A stretch of 64,000 nucleotides of DNA. Source: Lineus longissimus (Eukaryota > Nemertea > Pilidiophora > Heteronemertea > Lineidae). A program made the position numbers and the translations under genes. The notes beneath the pieces are model-generated. The model was not told the DNA's origin, searched no databases, and saw only the letters and a program-made list of their open reading frames with translations. Shown piece by piece: positions 11,250 through 23,729 of the stretch (positions within the stretch are counted from its first letter, which is position 1; every line of letters begins with the position of its first letter). The stretch spans positions 1,798,001 through 1,862,000 of the forward strand of contig NC_088321.1 of assembly GCF_910592395.1 (NCBI RefSeq), given 5' to 3'.

Positions 11250-12370
11250 TCACTTCGCTCTATCAACCGTAGCTGTCATGGCCAATTCTTTTTTCTTTCA
11301 GAAGCCCCGACGTCCTTTGAACTTTCAAGAAATGGTTGGGTTTGGTCAAGGGACTGGTATTGGATCTGATATATTATCATTGTTGTCACACCTTTTCGCT
11401 AAATATGAGGTCTTGAAAATGCTTGGTATTGCTCCTTGTGAGGTGTTCCCCAACGTTAATGACGCCTGTCTGTATAAGTGGTACATACTTGACACCTATG
11501 GCGAAGGATGAGCCAGTTATTTTCGAGTTTGTACTTTGGGTGCATCTCGTTCCTCGGGTTGCATTGCGCCCGCGACCCCATAGGAGTTTCTGGTCTTGTC
11601 TCTTCGCCCCCAACCCCGATAAACTCTGTGTGCCGTGAACGAATGCTCATCAGGTCGACAGTTATTTGACGACGTAAATCCATCCATATTAACTGGCGCT
11701 GCGGCTGCGCTCAATAGACTCCGTTGGGGAGTCTGAGCCTGATAGGGTGTACCAGTCCAGCCGGTTATGTACGGTTGGTACGCTCTATGATATGGATCTC
11801 CATCCACCTGTCAGCTAGGGGCAGACCCCAGTGTCTCAACCCTGGGTCTCAGAGGCGGTAACTTCTAGTCAGGCAGCGCGCTATGTCTGGTTAGGCGACA
11901 TGGGTTACCAGGAGCATCCACAGCCAAAATGGTTTGCACATGGAGGTCATCGCGACCGACTTGTGAGGGGGAAGAAGTGATGTCCATGGCGGTTTCAAAT
12001 TGATCTGACGACCCCCGCGTCTTCTGGACAAGGAGGGGTTCATGTGGCCAAATCCTGTCAGCTAAATCCTATCGTTAGCATCGTTCGCGGTACATGGAAA
12101 CCAAGGGCATGGAACCCTTTTTTGTCTTGGTTTAATTTCTCTGAGGATTTCAATGATGATATATATATTTAGATCCACAGGTATAGTCGGTACATGTGGC
12201 GACTCGCCACATGAACATTTTAAAAGTTTTTTTCGAGCATTGTTAAAAGTTATGAGAATAAATTTCTTCTTTGGACGTGTGTTTTTTTACCAGAATGACA
12301 ATCAAAAAGTTTGTCATTGGAGAATTTCCCCATCCCCCACCCCAGCCCTAGAATAATATACAGACTAAAT
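11250..12370. other. No gene recognised
   Basis: Open frames of up to about 96 codons occur on both strands but show no domain or junction that I can support. The moderately G+C-rich segment at 11,500-12,060 looks like old transposon sequence, but I could not identify it. Confidence 0.35.
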
Positions 12371-12377
12371 AGTATCT

Positions 12378-12697
12378 TTGGACTGTACTGGTAATATAGG
12401 TCAGTCACGAAAAATAAAATATATATTGGACTGTACTGGTAATAGAGGTCAGTCACGAAGAATAGAATATGTATTGGACTGTACTGGTAATATAGGTCAG
12501 TCACGAAGAATAGAATATATATTGGACTGTACTGGTAATAGAGGTCAGTCACGTAAAAATGAGATATATATTGGACTGTACTGGTAATATAGGTCAGTCA
12601 CGAAGAATAGAATGATATTGGACTGTACTGGTAATAGAGGTCAGTCAAAAAAAAGAAATATATATTGGACTGTACTGGTAATATAGGTCAGTCAAGA
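12378..12697. repeat. ~48-bp minisatellite with alternating unit types (7 units)
   Basis: Units begin 'ttggactgtactggtaata' and continue with (t/g)aggtcagtca and an A-rich spacer. The variant base alternates strictly: tagg, gagg, tagg, gagg, tagg, gagg, tagg. This points to amplification of a ~97-bp dimer. Confidence 0.9.
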
Positions 12698-12699
12698 AA

Positions 12700-14590
12700 A
12701 AATATCTGAAAGTCTGTGCCCCATTGTTGACGAATATAATATCGTGAGGACTTTATCAATAGTCACGGTCCCTGGCCCCTCCCACATAAAAATCATTAGC
12801 AAGGTCACTGCAGGCAATAGCTTCAGCATTGTTATTGTATAAACATGTCTTAAACATTATAAACGGCCCTATTTGTGGGGTTACATTGGGTTCTTGCTGG
12901 GGTAATGATGTCCATGTCCGATTCTGCGCTTTGTGGACTTGTAAATCAGTCCAGCAGTGACATTGCGTTTTGTGGACATGTAAGTCTGTCCCGCAGTACC
13001 AAGTTACACCCCAGCAATTACCAATAAGACCTGCACGTGACCTTAAAGTAAATAGCTACGCAAGTGTGGTCGAGACAAAACGCGATGTATGCATTGGAAG
13101 AAGGAAATCTGCGAAGAGTAGCTGGAACTGTCTGTCCAGCTCTCGTTTATGAAACAATGGGCGATTTGAAAGACGTCTCCTGAACAGATCGCCCATTGTT
13201 CAATGAAGCAGCATTCGAATTGTCTCCAATTTTTTCAGGTGGATTGCTCCATCTCGTGTGGTTTCGCTGTCCCGTCCCAAGAATCGAGCCAACGCGACCG
13301 AGGCCACTTCTGAGAGATAAATATTCAGGATGCCAGATTTGTGGAACACAATTGAGGTAAATGAGATAAAACTCTATAAGCTGGCTACAGTTGATGAAAT
13401 GAGGCTTTAGGTCCGTCATCATGTGACTGATATTGGGACAAACCCGAGGCAGGTTTACCACCATTGCCTCACAAATCAATTTAATTGACTCATCTTATTA
13501 GTGCCAATGAGGCTGTCACAGACATAAACATGTGTAAAGACATATTACTGATATGCTATAACAGAAGATTTTTAAAAAACTTCATGAAAAATGATAAAAT
13601 ACTTCAATTTCTTAAATTGTATATTTCAATGTTTCTTGGTATCTAAACCTTCCCTTTCTATTCCAGGCCAGTAGTCAAGAGCCATGATCAGGGAACAGCA
13701 GTTCCCAACGGAATTGACCCTTTTCTTGTTGTAATTCATGCTGTTGGCTCAGAATGGGTTGACACTCACCTGTTTTCGACCCTGAAAATTAAACATCGAA
13801 CATTGTTATTCTTTGTTAAAAATGAACCTTGCAAAATATGTGCTTATTCCTGAAATCAATAGCACTTCATGTATGTACTCGCTGTTCCAGAATATTGCTA
13901 TTTCTTGTTCCGTTTTCAATGTGGCAATCCATTTACCGTATCGGAGCTATTTCACAGCACAAGAAGTGCAACATTACAACAATGGAGCTATTTTTTGATC
14001 ACAGCAAAAATGTGTTTCTACATTGTTTTACTCAAATGATGCATGGATGAGCCTTATTGACATATTTGTTTTCAAGAGGAATTGGTTGTAGGTTTTCTTT
14101 CTTTTTTCTTAAGGCAGGCCTAATTTAACGGAAGGCCTATATTTTAGGTAGGATATTATTTATTCTATAGGCCCATATCAGTTTTGAGATCAATTTCCTC
14201 TTGAAGACAATAAACGTCAATCGAGTCTCTGCACCATTTTGATTGGGCGGTTTTGGGCTAAAATACAGTACAAGAGAATGCTCCGTTGGTGTTAACAGAA
14301 TATGTCATTGTTTTGGTCAGCAATCAGTTCTTGCCACCTTGAAAGCGGTCACGGTTACTTACGACTTGTACATTGTTCAATTGTTATTATGCTATTGTCA
14401 TTTGCCTTCCCCCCCGCGCGCCCCAACCTTATCGACACTCACAGTGCACCACCCTCCATCCCATGCCCCACATGCGCACTGACCCAACATCTGATCCCTT
14501 GACACCCATGACCCGCATGCGCACTGACCCAACATCTGATCCCTTGACACGCTTGCTCAAGCGCCTCAAGCAGTATCAACGTTGTGTTAT
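12700..14590. other. No gene recognised; short perfect hairpin at 13155-13203
   Basis: The only structure I can support is AACAATGGGCGAT (from 13155) with its inverted copy ATCGCCCATTGTT around a ~22-nt loop. The open frames look random. Confidence 0.35.
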
Positions 14591-14599
14591 TGTATTCCA

Positions 14600-15070
14600 A
14601 GGTTTGCATTATTCATATGTATGTACTTGCCAAATAAATGTTGTCATATCATAACCTTCGTCTCTTGTCCTTCGGTCAATAAGTGTGCGGATCACTCCCA
14701 ACAAGTTCGATTAACACACTACACTATCTTCACGTGCAACAATTTACGGTCAGCCTTTTCTGATTCCGCATACCGGTGTAAAAGTAAAAAGTGTCCCCCT
14801 GGAAAAAGTGTCCGGCCCTATTGTATTCTGCAATATGGTTCTATAGAGACCCTGACAGTCAATAGCTCAGAGATTGAAGCGTATAAAAGAATCCTTTGTT
14901 CCCGGACATTTTATCCTAGGACATTTTAAACTTCTACACCGGCCACTAATTCTAAGTTTTGTAGTTTATATTATATACTTGCCCAATAAAAGTTGCCATA
15001 TCATCAGGCTTTTTCTCTTGTCCTTCGGTCTCTCAGCGTGGGGGACACTCTCGAAAAGTTAGATTTATGC
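14600..15070 (+). repeat. Direct repeat pair flanking a MITE
   Basis: A block at about 14605-14740 (tacttgcc.aataaa.gttg, 'catatcat', 'tctcttgtccttcggtc') recurs at about 14965-15090. The MITE of 14773-14942 lies between the two copies. Confidence 0.6.
14773..14942 (+). mobile_element. MITE with CCGGTGTAAAAG ends, uninterrupted copy
   Basis: 170 bp, from ccggtgtaaaagt to cttctacaccgg. It shares 'gaaaaagtgtccggcccta', 'ttctgcaatatggttctata' and 'agctcagagattgaagcg' with the copy at 5743-6047 and shows that copy's insertion site empty. Confidence 0.8.
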
Positions 15071-15464
15071 ACTTACCAAACGACACCAAATGCACCTTCC
15101 TCACCAAAATACCTCACGCCTGCGGACAGGGACAAAATAGCCCAGAGTCTGTACCGTAACTTAATTTGCATCCTGTTTCAATCCAGAATGACATATCATC
15201 AGTACAGGATGTCTCAGAAACGAGTCTTTAAGGCGGTGGTCTCTACTATACTGTCCGTCAAGAAATGCTGTATTGAGTGACACAGCTTCCTCCTCCTTAG
15301 AACCAGGACATTCTTCCTCCATTTACTTCTGTGCTCCAGGTATATGAAGAAGGAACGTTCTTTTAAACTTCAATTGATGGGCAAGGCTTCCATCACACAG
15401 AGAGTGATCCACATTCCAAGTCACAACCTCACATCAGAGAGACAGCAACAAGTCGAAAGTGCAA

Positions 15465-15640
15465 ACACACTTTTTTACGGAATGATTTGAAATTTGATTT
15501 GTGAATGCTTATTGTACCCTATGAGGATCTGGAAGAAAAATTTGAAATTTTTCATTAGAACAAAACAAATTATGACAGTTTTGAACAAAAAAGGGGCGTC
15601 GCTCAAATATCATCACCTAAATTTCAAAATCATCGGATCG
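15465..15640 (+). repeat. Satellite-associated repeat, copy 1
   Basis: A ~170-bp segment containing 'atgaggatctgga', 'gaaatttttcattagaac' and 'aaaaaaggggcgtcgc' lies directly before the satellite array. The same segment recurs in the same orientation at 17630-17800. Confidence 0.7.
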
Positions 15641-16890
15641 CCACAAAATTTTGTTTACAACTTTCTGACAGTAACACAAATATATCCTGCAAATTTCAGC
15701 TCAGAATTGTAAGTTTTTCATAATATTTTGAAATATCAAAAAAAGACCCTGAAGCCACTATGGATATTCCAGCTGGCAGAGGGAAAATTAAAAGTAATTT
15801 CAAATTGATTGAATCTCAACCAAATTTTGTGTACAACTTCCTCACAGTAACACGAATATATCCTGCAAATTTCAGCTCAGAATTACAAGTTGTTCATAAT
15901 ATTTTGAAATATTTAAAAAAAATGACCCTGAAGCCACTATGGATATTCCAGCTGGAAGAGGGAAAATTACAAGTGTAATTTCAAATTGATTGAATCTCAA
16001 CAAAATTTTGTGTACAACTTCCTCACAGTAACATTAATACACCCTGCAAATTTCAGCTGAAAATCCTGAGTCGTTCATGATATTTTGATGTACATGTATT
16101 TCAAAACCTGAAGACCCTATAGTCACTATGGATATTCCAGCTGGCAGAGGGAAAAGTACAAGTACTTTCAAATTGATTGAATCTCAACAAAAATTTTGTG
16201 TACAACTTTCTGACAGTAACACAAATATATCCTGCAAATTTCAGCTCAGAATTTTAAGTTTTTCATAATATTTTGAAATATTTAAAAAAAAGACCCTGAA
16301 GCCACTATGGCTATTCCAGCTGGCAGAGGGAAAATTACAAGTAATTTCAAATTGATTGAATCTCAACAAAATTTTGTGTACAACTTCCTGACAGTAACAC
16401 AAATATATCCTGCAAATTTCAGCTCAGAATTACAAGTTGTTCATAATATTTTGAAGTATTTAAAAAAATGACCCTGAAGCCACTATGGATATTCCAGCTG
16501 GCAGAGGGAAAATTACAAGTAATTTCAAATTGATTGAATCTCAACAAAATTTTGTGTACGATTTCCTGACAGTAACATATATATATCCTGCAAATTTCAG
16601 CTGAAAATCCCGAATCGTTCATGATATTTTCATGTATTTCAAAACCTGAAGACCCTAAAGTCACTATGGATATTCCAGCTGGCAGAGGGAACAGTACAAG
16701 TAATTTCAAATTGATTGAATCTCAACAAAATTTTGTTTACAACTTCCTGACAGTAACACGAATATATCCTGCAAATTTCAGCTCAGAATTTCAAGTCATT
16801 CAGGGTATTTTGACTGATTTCCAAACAAGACCCTGAAAGACACTGTAGCCACTATGGATATTCCAGCTGGCAGAGGGAAAATTGCAAGTA
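15640..16890 (+). repeat. 188-bp satellite array, plus orientation
   Basis: About six tandem units with CAGCTGGCAGAGGG in each. Period near 188 bp, with small indels between units. It forms the left part of a larger inverted repeat. Confidence 0.9.
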
Positions 16891-16894
16891 AACT

Positions 16895-17230
16895 TTTGTG
16901 ATGCCATAAATCTAAAAGTTGTGTTCCTATCTGATTGAAAATTACAGGATACATTTGTCTTGACGTCAGATACACGCATAGCAAATTTCGTAGTGATCCG
17001 ATCATTTTGACTTTAGGGGTGATTTCGGGCGACGGTACACTAATATGCATTCACAAACCAAATCTGAGGGCATTCCGAGAAAGTCGGCAATAAAAGGTAT
17101 CACCTTAAAGTCAAAATGATCGGATCACTACCAAATTTGCTATGCAAGTATCTGACGTCTAGACAAATGTATCCTGTAATTTTCAGCCAAATAGGAACAC
17201 AACTTTAAGACTTATGGCATCTCAAAAGTT
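16895..17230. repeat. Centre of a large satellite palindrome
   Basis: 16900-17033 and 17100-17230 are inverted copies. Shared sequence includes 'aattacaggatacatttgtc' and 'agtgatccgatcattttgac'. A spacer of about 65 bp separates them. Satellite orientation is plus to the left and minus to the right. Confidence 0.8.
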
Positions 17231-17600
17231 CACTTGTAATTTTCCCTCTGCCAGCTGGAATATCCATAGTGGCTTCAGGGTCATTTTTTAAATACTTCAA
17301 AATCTTATGAACAACTTGAAATTCTGAGCTGAAATTTGCAAGATATATTTGTGTTACTGTCAGGAAGTTGTACACAAAATTTTGTTGAGATTCAATCAAT
17401 TTGAATTTACTTGTAATTTTCCCTCTGCCAGCTGGAATATCCACAGTGGCTTCAGGGTCATTTTTTAAAAATACTTCAAAATATTATGAACAACTTAAAA
17501 ATTCTGAGCTGAAATTTGCGGTACACTGATATGCTTTCACAAACCAAATTTGAGGGCATTCAAAGAAAATCGGCGATAATTTTGCAAAAAAGCCCTGGGC
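17230..17600 (-). repeat. 188-bp satellite, minus orientation
   Basis: Two units reading CCCTCTGCCAGCTGG on the plus strand, directly after the palindrome centre. They end in a short (TA)n tract near 17602. Confidence 0.85.
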
Positions 17601-17629
17601 TATATATATATATATAGTTCAGCTATCCA

Positions 17630-17800
17630 AAAAGCGCAAAAACACTTTTTCTCCGAACAATTTGAAATTTGGTTTGTGAATGGCTTATTAATGTACCTAA
17701 TGAGGATCTGGAGAAAAAAATTGAAATTTTTCATTAGAACAAAAATTATTGCAATTTTAAACAAAAAAGGGGCGTCGCCCAAATACTAGTATCACCTCAA
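17630..17800 (+). repeat. Satellite-associated repeat, copy 2
   Basis: Second copy of the segment at 15465-15640. It separates two blocks of minus-oriented satellite. Confidence 0.7.
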
Positions 17801-19030
17801 AATGATCGGATCACTACCAAATTCGCTATGTGAGTATCTGACGTCAATACAAATGTATCCTGTAAGTTTCAGTCAAATAGGGACACAACTTTTAGATTTT
17901 TTGCATCTCAAAAGTTTACTTGTTATTTTCCCTCTGCCAGCTGGAATACCCATAGTCATCGTCTTCTTTGGAAATCAGTCAAAATATCATGAATGACTCA
18001 AAATTCTGAGCTGAAATTTGCACAATATATTTGTGTTAGTGTCAGGAAGTTGTACACAAAATTTTGTTGAGATTCAATCAATTTGAAATTTCTTGTAATT
18101 TTCCCTCTGCCAGCTGGAATATCCATAGTGTCTTAAGGGTCTTCAGGTTTGGAAATACATCAAAATATCATGAACGACTTGGGATTTTCAGCTGAAGTTT
18201 GTAGGATATATTTGTGTTACTGTCAGGAAGTCGTACACAAAACTTTGTTGAGATTCAATCAATTTGAAATTACTTGTAATTTTCCCTCTGCCAGCTGGAA
18301 TATCCAGAGTGGCGCTAGGGTCTTCAGGTTTGGAAATACATCAAAATATCATAAACGACTTGGAATTTTGAGCTGAAATTTGCAGGATATATTTGTGTTA
18401 CTGTCAGGAAGTCGTACACAAAACTTTGTTGAGATTCAATCAATTTGAAATTACTTGTAATTTTCCCTCTGCCAGCTGGAATATCCAGAGTGACGCTAGG
18501 GTCTTCAGGTTTGGAAATACATCAAAATATCATAAACGACTTGGAATTTTGAGCTGAAATTTGCAGGATATATTTGTGTTACTGTCAGGAAGTCGTACAC
18601 AAAATCTTGTTGAGATTCAATCAATTTGAAGTTGCTTGTAATTTTCCCTCTGCCAGCTGGAATATCCATAGTGGCTTCTGGGTCTTCAGGTTTGGAAATA
18701 CATCAAAATATCATGAACGACTAGGGATTTTGAGCTGAAATTTGCAGGATAAATTTGTTTTACTGTCAGGAAGTTGTACACAAAATGTTGTTGAGATTCA
18801 ATCAATTTGAAATTACTTGTAATTTTCCCTCTGCCAGCTGGAATATCCCAGAGTGACGCTAGGGTCTTCAGGTTTGGAAATACATCAAAATATCATAAAC
18901 GACTTGGAATTTTGAGCTGAAATTTGCAGGATAAATTTGTGTTACTGTCAGAAATTTGTACACAAAATTTTGTTGAGATTCAATCAATTTAAAATGTACT
19001 TGTTATTTTCCGTCTGCCAGCTGGTTATAT
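17800..19030 (-). repeat. 188-bp satellite array, minus orientation
   Basis: About six tandem units. Neighbouring units in the middle are close to identical, suggesting recent local amplification. The last unit changes to CCAGCTGGTTAT at 19018, the dispersed motif of 4.7-7.0 kb. Confidence 0.9.
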
Positions 19031-19346
19031 GTTCTAGTTATTTTGACTCTATCAGTTGTGTGGTACAGTCTTCCTTTTACTATCCTACAAGACTGTACAT
19101 GTAGACAGCTGTAAACCATCTACATGTATATGCTACTGGATGGTTCTGCAAAGGCCCAAAGCACAGTTCATGCCAGAAGAAGGAAAAGAAGAAATCCCAG
19201 TCACGTGGTGGCCATGCCACATCCCAGGATGTCTCCATCATTTTTTTGGCAATTCTTACAGTTGTCTTTGTCAAGTAAAATCAGTTTGGTAATGCCACAG
19301 TTTATTTAGTCATCTTCTCATGTCCTTTTTGATTCTATCTTTACAG

Positions 19347-19526
19347 ACGATACCTTGGTGGTCGTCGATGTGTGCGCAAATGGCTCGCTCGTCTGCTTGT
19401 GCCGAGAGAGAACCCTCGCTTGAAGGTGCCAATACGCAACCCAGCGATGGCGTTCCTAGATGATGACTCGTTCGTGACAACAGGCTGAAATCAGTTCTGG
19501 AGATTGAGTGCAATTATACCTTCATG
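19347..19526 (+). other. Exon-like block, possibly a decayed or non-coding exon
   Basis: A strong pyrimidine tract ending ttacag precedes 180 bases that end ATG|GTGAGT. All three plus frames contain a stop. One frame reads ...AMAFLDDDSFV and then stops, while another takes over with RDNRLKSVLEIECNYTFM and runs into the block at 19914. A single-base indel would make one long frame. It may be a pseudogene, a sequencing or assembly error, or a non-coding exon. I do not recognise the sequence. Confidence 0.3.
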
Positions 19527-19913
19527 GTGAGTAAACTGTTGACTTTAGTCAAGAGAAAGTCGACGAATACTGACCATAGCTTTTCCTAAACGAACCTAAA
19601 CTTCATCAACACATGTAATTCCTTCAGTTATGCTCTTACAGAAGAAAAATCAGAGTCTGTCCCTGCAGTAACCGTTATCCAATGACTTCCATCCTGAACC
19701 TCATAGTCTTAAACATGTACTCCCTTTAGACGTATAGCCGAGGTATACATTTTTAAAATCTTGATGTCCGAGACATTGATACAATGTTGGTACATACAGG
19801 GTGTGTCATATGAATCTGATGGGTAAGATTTTGTCTGATTGTCTTGGTCCAGAGAATCACTACAATCTTTTCTCTCTCACTTTCTCAAAGGGCAATGATG
19901 TTGTATTTTCCAG

Positions 19914-20135
19914 GTGGCATTGTCAGGAACTGAGGCGAAAGCTCGACAGAGGAGGGAGAGGAGGACGCCCGCCCGAAAGACCCAGAAGCCGTGCACCAGT
20001 CAGAGTTTAAAGTTTGTCATCACAATCGTCTGGGGATCGCCTATCAATATCAGTGTGCATCATAGTCCGAACAATATTAGAAGTGGCTTTGACTGCCTTC
20101 CCCTACCATCGTATCATTCGAAGCCTAACATCTAA
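19914..20135 (+). other. Possible terminal exon following 19347-19526
   Basis: Starts after ttttccag and reads VALSGTEAKARQRRERRTPA, then a basic stretch, to a stop at 20133-20135, in frame with the preceding block. It is basic and low in complexity, and I do not recognise it. It could equally be unspliced intergenic sequence. Confidence 0.25.
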
Positions 20136-20139
20136 AAGT

Positions 20140-22370
20140 CTATCTATCAAAATCCAAAAGGCGTCTGTTGCCTTCCCCACGGCGAACATTGTCAAAAAGT
20201 GATGCACTTTGATGTTTATGGGCGGTCCCTTTGTTTAAGTTACGCTTGTCCAAATTATGCTTAATCGAATTGTTTGGCAAAAAACTGACAAAGTTATTTA
20301 TCGTCAAAATGAAATATAAGAAAAAAGATTAGAATTGCATAAATGAGGTTTGTGAGTAAAATGCTAAATTCTTTGGCTGAGACTTTCGAGTCAAAATGCG
20401 GGGAATTCACGATTCCAGCAAACTTTCCGGGCTTCTGCAAGTGAGTTTTTCTGGTCAAAATGACCATGGTGCTGCTTTAAACTGTTTTGATTGTGAGGTC
20501 ATGAAAAAAAACATTGAAAAAAGAGGCCACGACGGGATTCGAACCCTTCACCTCTCGATCATGGGTCCAACGCTGTTACCACTGAACCACCAAACTACCC
20601 GCTGATAAGGGCCGGCAAAAAGCGAGTCACTGAAAAGTTGACCTTCAGACACTTCATTGAAGTGATTCTTTTGAATAGGCCTAGACCGGTTACGTAGGTC
20701 CACCTTGTTCGAAGCTGTAATTCAAATTCTTGCTATAACCAGCATTGAATGACCAATGTGGATACTCAAATAATATGTTTGGTTGGTGTCTGAATAAAAG
20801 GAAGTTATATGCCTAAAGGCCGATACATAACTTCTCATTAAAATGAAAGAAGCAGCCGTAGGCATGGTGATTTCAAAACGCATTATATTCCCCATTCACC
20901 CTTTTGTCGGCAGTTTTTCAAAATACTGTTGTCTTCATATAGACTTTATCTTGATACCTGATGCAGCTGTGAATATTCAACCCCCCCCCCCCCCCTTGGA
21001 AGATTAGCCTTAACCTTCAGACAATGGCCAAGGTCTCTAATATCATACGGGGTTCATTCTCAGGACTATTCTACATGGGGTCTTAGATCCCTGTCACACC
21101 AAAAGTCTCACCGAATTCTTCTTTTGGAGGTACGATCTCCTTTGCGTTTTGAAATCACCCGGTGTGCAAGGGATAGTAGTCCTAGGGCTGATAGTCCGTG
21201 TAACAATAGCCCGCATTGCTAAATGTTTTGGTTAGGGTTAGCGGTACAATAGATCATGCTGCTTAATTGGTCAAATACAATGCTACCGGACTATGACTCC
21301 AGGGGGACTATATCCGCTGTCACACCGGCATGTGTTTTATTGACTCGCCTGGCTTTAGGCTACATGATAATGGGGCCATATCAAATACCTTGAGACAAGA
21401 AGGCTGTCAGTTGATGTATAAATTATACTCTACGAAATTGTTTCTTTGGGGATAAGGAAGATTTAATTTGGTGAACTTGTAAATTTTAGTGAGCATTGCG
21501 CTTTTCGTTCCAAAGTCATTAGCTCACATCAGTCAGACTTGGCGCTTACTACAGACTATCAATATTGTTTTTTATCAATTTATATCACAAATCCTGAAAA
21601 CCCTGAAATGTATATACTCTTGAAGAAACAGTTTCATTGATATCTCAACATGTAGTTTCGAAAATAAAATAATAAGAGTGTAAGAAATATTATAAACACT
21701 CCTTTATAAGACCATATGTTGAAAACTTTGTGTCGCTGTAATTCAGTAAATTCTGAGCGGTTTTGGTAAAACAAGAGCTATCCTTGACTTAGCAGGCGTC
21801 CGTGAACTCCAAAGAGTGCATTGCGCAACCTGCTTCCAATATACTGGACTTTCTGTCCACTGGTTGACTTTGAAAACACGCATGGTCTTATAGAGGCGAT
21901 TTTACAGTATTTCCCCCATCGTGCTGTAAAGAATATTGAATCAGAACATGGAAAGTTTAATGGAAAGCTTGAATCAATTAAACGAATGTTTAAAATTACG
22001 CCTTTACTTGGTTTGTTGTGCTTTGATTCGATTTGATTAATTGGAACCTGGAGGTTCCAGAGGCCATCTCTTCTGGCACAGGAGCTAGAAATGGCCGGTG
22101 AGTTGTCCCTTACAAAATCATCAGCTGAGAATTATCTTTTTGTGTTTACATGTATCTGCATTTTTGTGAACAAATTTATTTTTCTATTTCAAGAGCTTTA
22201 TTGAGCACAAACTATCATTATAGGCTTACAAAACACACTCGTGGTGCTCCGTGCTCAAAATGAAATCTTTATCTTGAGTTTTGAATTAGAATTTCAGCGT
22301 CATTTATTCTAAACTTACTAATTAAAGTGCGGATACAAATATTTAAATCTCAGCTGCTGATTATCCCCGA
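20140..22370. other. No protein gene recognised
   Basis: Apart from the tRNA-like sequence at 20523-20603 and a C homopolymer near 20980-20997, I see nothing I can support. Confidence 0.35.
20523..20603 (-). pseudogene. tRNA-like pseudogene or SINE head
   Basis: On the minus strand, A-box TGGTTCAGTGGTAAC and B-box GGGTTCGAATCCC are well formed with normal spacing. The anticodon loop reads CCCATGA (CAT). The acceptor arms do not pair and the anticodon stem has mismatches. A T-run downstream could terminate Pol III. A pseudogene or SINE head is more likely than a working tRNA. Confidence 0.45.
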
Positions 22371-22374
22371 GCCA

Positions 22375-22716
22375 ATAGAGAGGTTAAGAAAACTTGAGAG
22401 GATATAAGAGATAAGTCACGCTGATGCAAACACAATGATTTTCTCGCAAACTATATTATTTTCTTTAAAAAAAATGATAAAAATGACTTTTACGTGACGA
22501 TCTCATATCCCCTCAATCATTGTTCCACGCCAACATTAACCAAAACGATATTTTGCATTGAACTGACCAACAGCGCCACACATCAGACCGATATTCTTTT
22601 TGGAAGCTTTGCAACCCTTCGCGGTAAAAGCTCCAAAAAAGAATATTGTACGATTGCTGTGTGGGTCCGTATTCGTTGATGTTGGTGTTAGTGGAATGGT
22701 GTCTTAACCTCTCTAT
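22375..22716. repeat. Foldback MITE with ATAGAGAGGTTAAGA ends
   Basis: ATAGAGAGGTTAAGA (22375) is inverted at 22702-22716. Further inside, 'ttccacgccaacattaacc' and 'ccacacatcagaccgatatt' have inverted partners, so most of the 342 bp can fold. The centre pairs AAGCTTT with AAAGCT. Confidence 0.75.
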
Positions 22717-22717
22717 A

Positions 22718-23325
22718 GTGCCTGTCCTTGAGTCGCTTGATTATGACGAGTTATTTGTTGCTTAATTCAGTAGTTATTATTCAATGTTCGTATTCGTGTT
22801 GAAATTAGAGTATTTTCTTCTCAACGTTCATATTTAGCCGCAATGTCATGTTTGTGATATCGTCCATTTGGTTGCTTCAACTGAACAACTTGGTATCATT
22901 GACCATTGTACTGTCTAAATGATGTTTATGCTTGTTGCAGAACTATTTGTGCTCAATGTTCCTTCCGTTGCAAAAAGGCAATTGTGACTAGCAAGAGGGA
23001 CTTTGAAACTGTGGCTTCGATAGGGATATCAAAGCCGTCATTTCAAAGTTTCTCTTTCTGCTCGCAGTGGTCTTCCAAGCAAAGAACATTGTACACAAAT
23101 ACTACTTCAACACTCATAAAGATCACTTTAGATTTGTACTTTACTGTGGTCAATGGTCTCAGTTGTTTAGTTGAATAGACCGAATTGGCAACATCACAAC
23201 TAGACATTACGCCGAACTTTGAATAGAAATACTCTGATGATTCAACATGAATACGAACATTGAATAATAACTATTGGATTAAGCAACAAATATCCTGCCA
23301 TAATCAGGGGATGCAAGGACAAGCA
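22718..23325. repeat. Foldback element with ~105-bp arms
   Basis: The left arm (22718-22823) and right arm (23221-23325) share tgtccttg, tgattatg, ttatttgttgcttaat, 'tagttattattcaatgttcg' and tattc.tgttgaa in inverted orientation around ~400 bp of unique sequence. It directly abuts the preceding foldback. Confidence 0.75.
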
Positions 23326-23359
23326 CCCCGATTTTTCCGCTAAAAAGGGGGCCTCCGGA

Positions 23360-23720
23360 ATATAGGCTATCTCCAAAAACGTCAAAAAAAAACTCGAGCG
23401 TGACCTCGCTCCGTAACTTTTCAAGTATTTAAGAGAAAAAAAGTTACGAGGGGAGCCACGCATGATTTTTTTTTCGACTTCTGTGGACTTAGCGTATTTT
23501 TGAAGAAAAATCAAATGGAAAAGATACCACACTGGCAGAAATGGATTTTCGTACTTAGAATATTTTTGAAGAAAATCTCATAGAAAAAGTTACGGACTGA
23601 AGTCACGCATGATTTTTTTTTCGATGGTTTTGGACTTAGCGTATTTTTGAAAAAAATATAATTGAAAAGATACGGAGCGAAGTCACGCTCGAATTTTTTT
23701 TTTGATTTTTGTGGACTTAG
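23360..23720 (+). repeat. ~115-bp tandem repeat, about 3 units
   Basis: Units share 'aaaaagttacgga', 'gaagtcacgcatgatttttt', 'tggacttagcgtatttttga'. The last units are diverged. Non-coding. Confidence 0.7.
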
Positions 23721-23729
23721 AACAATTTT

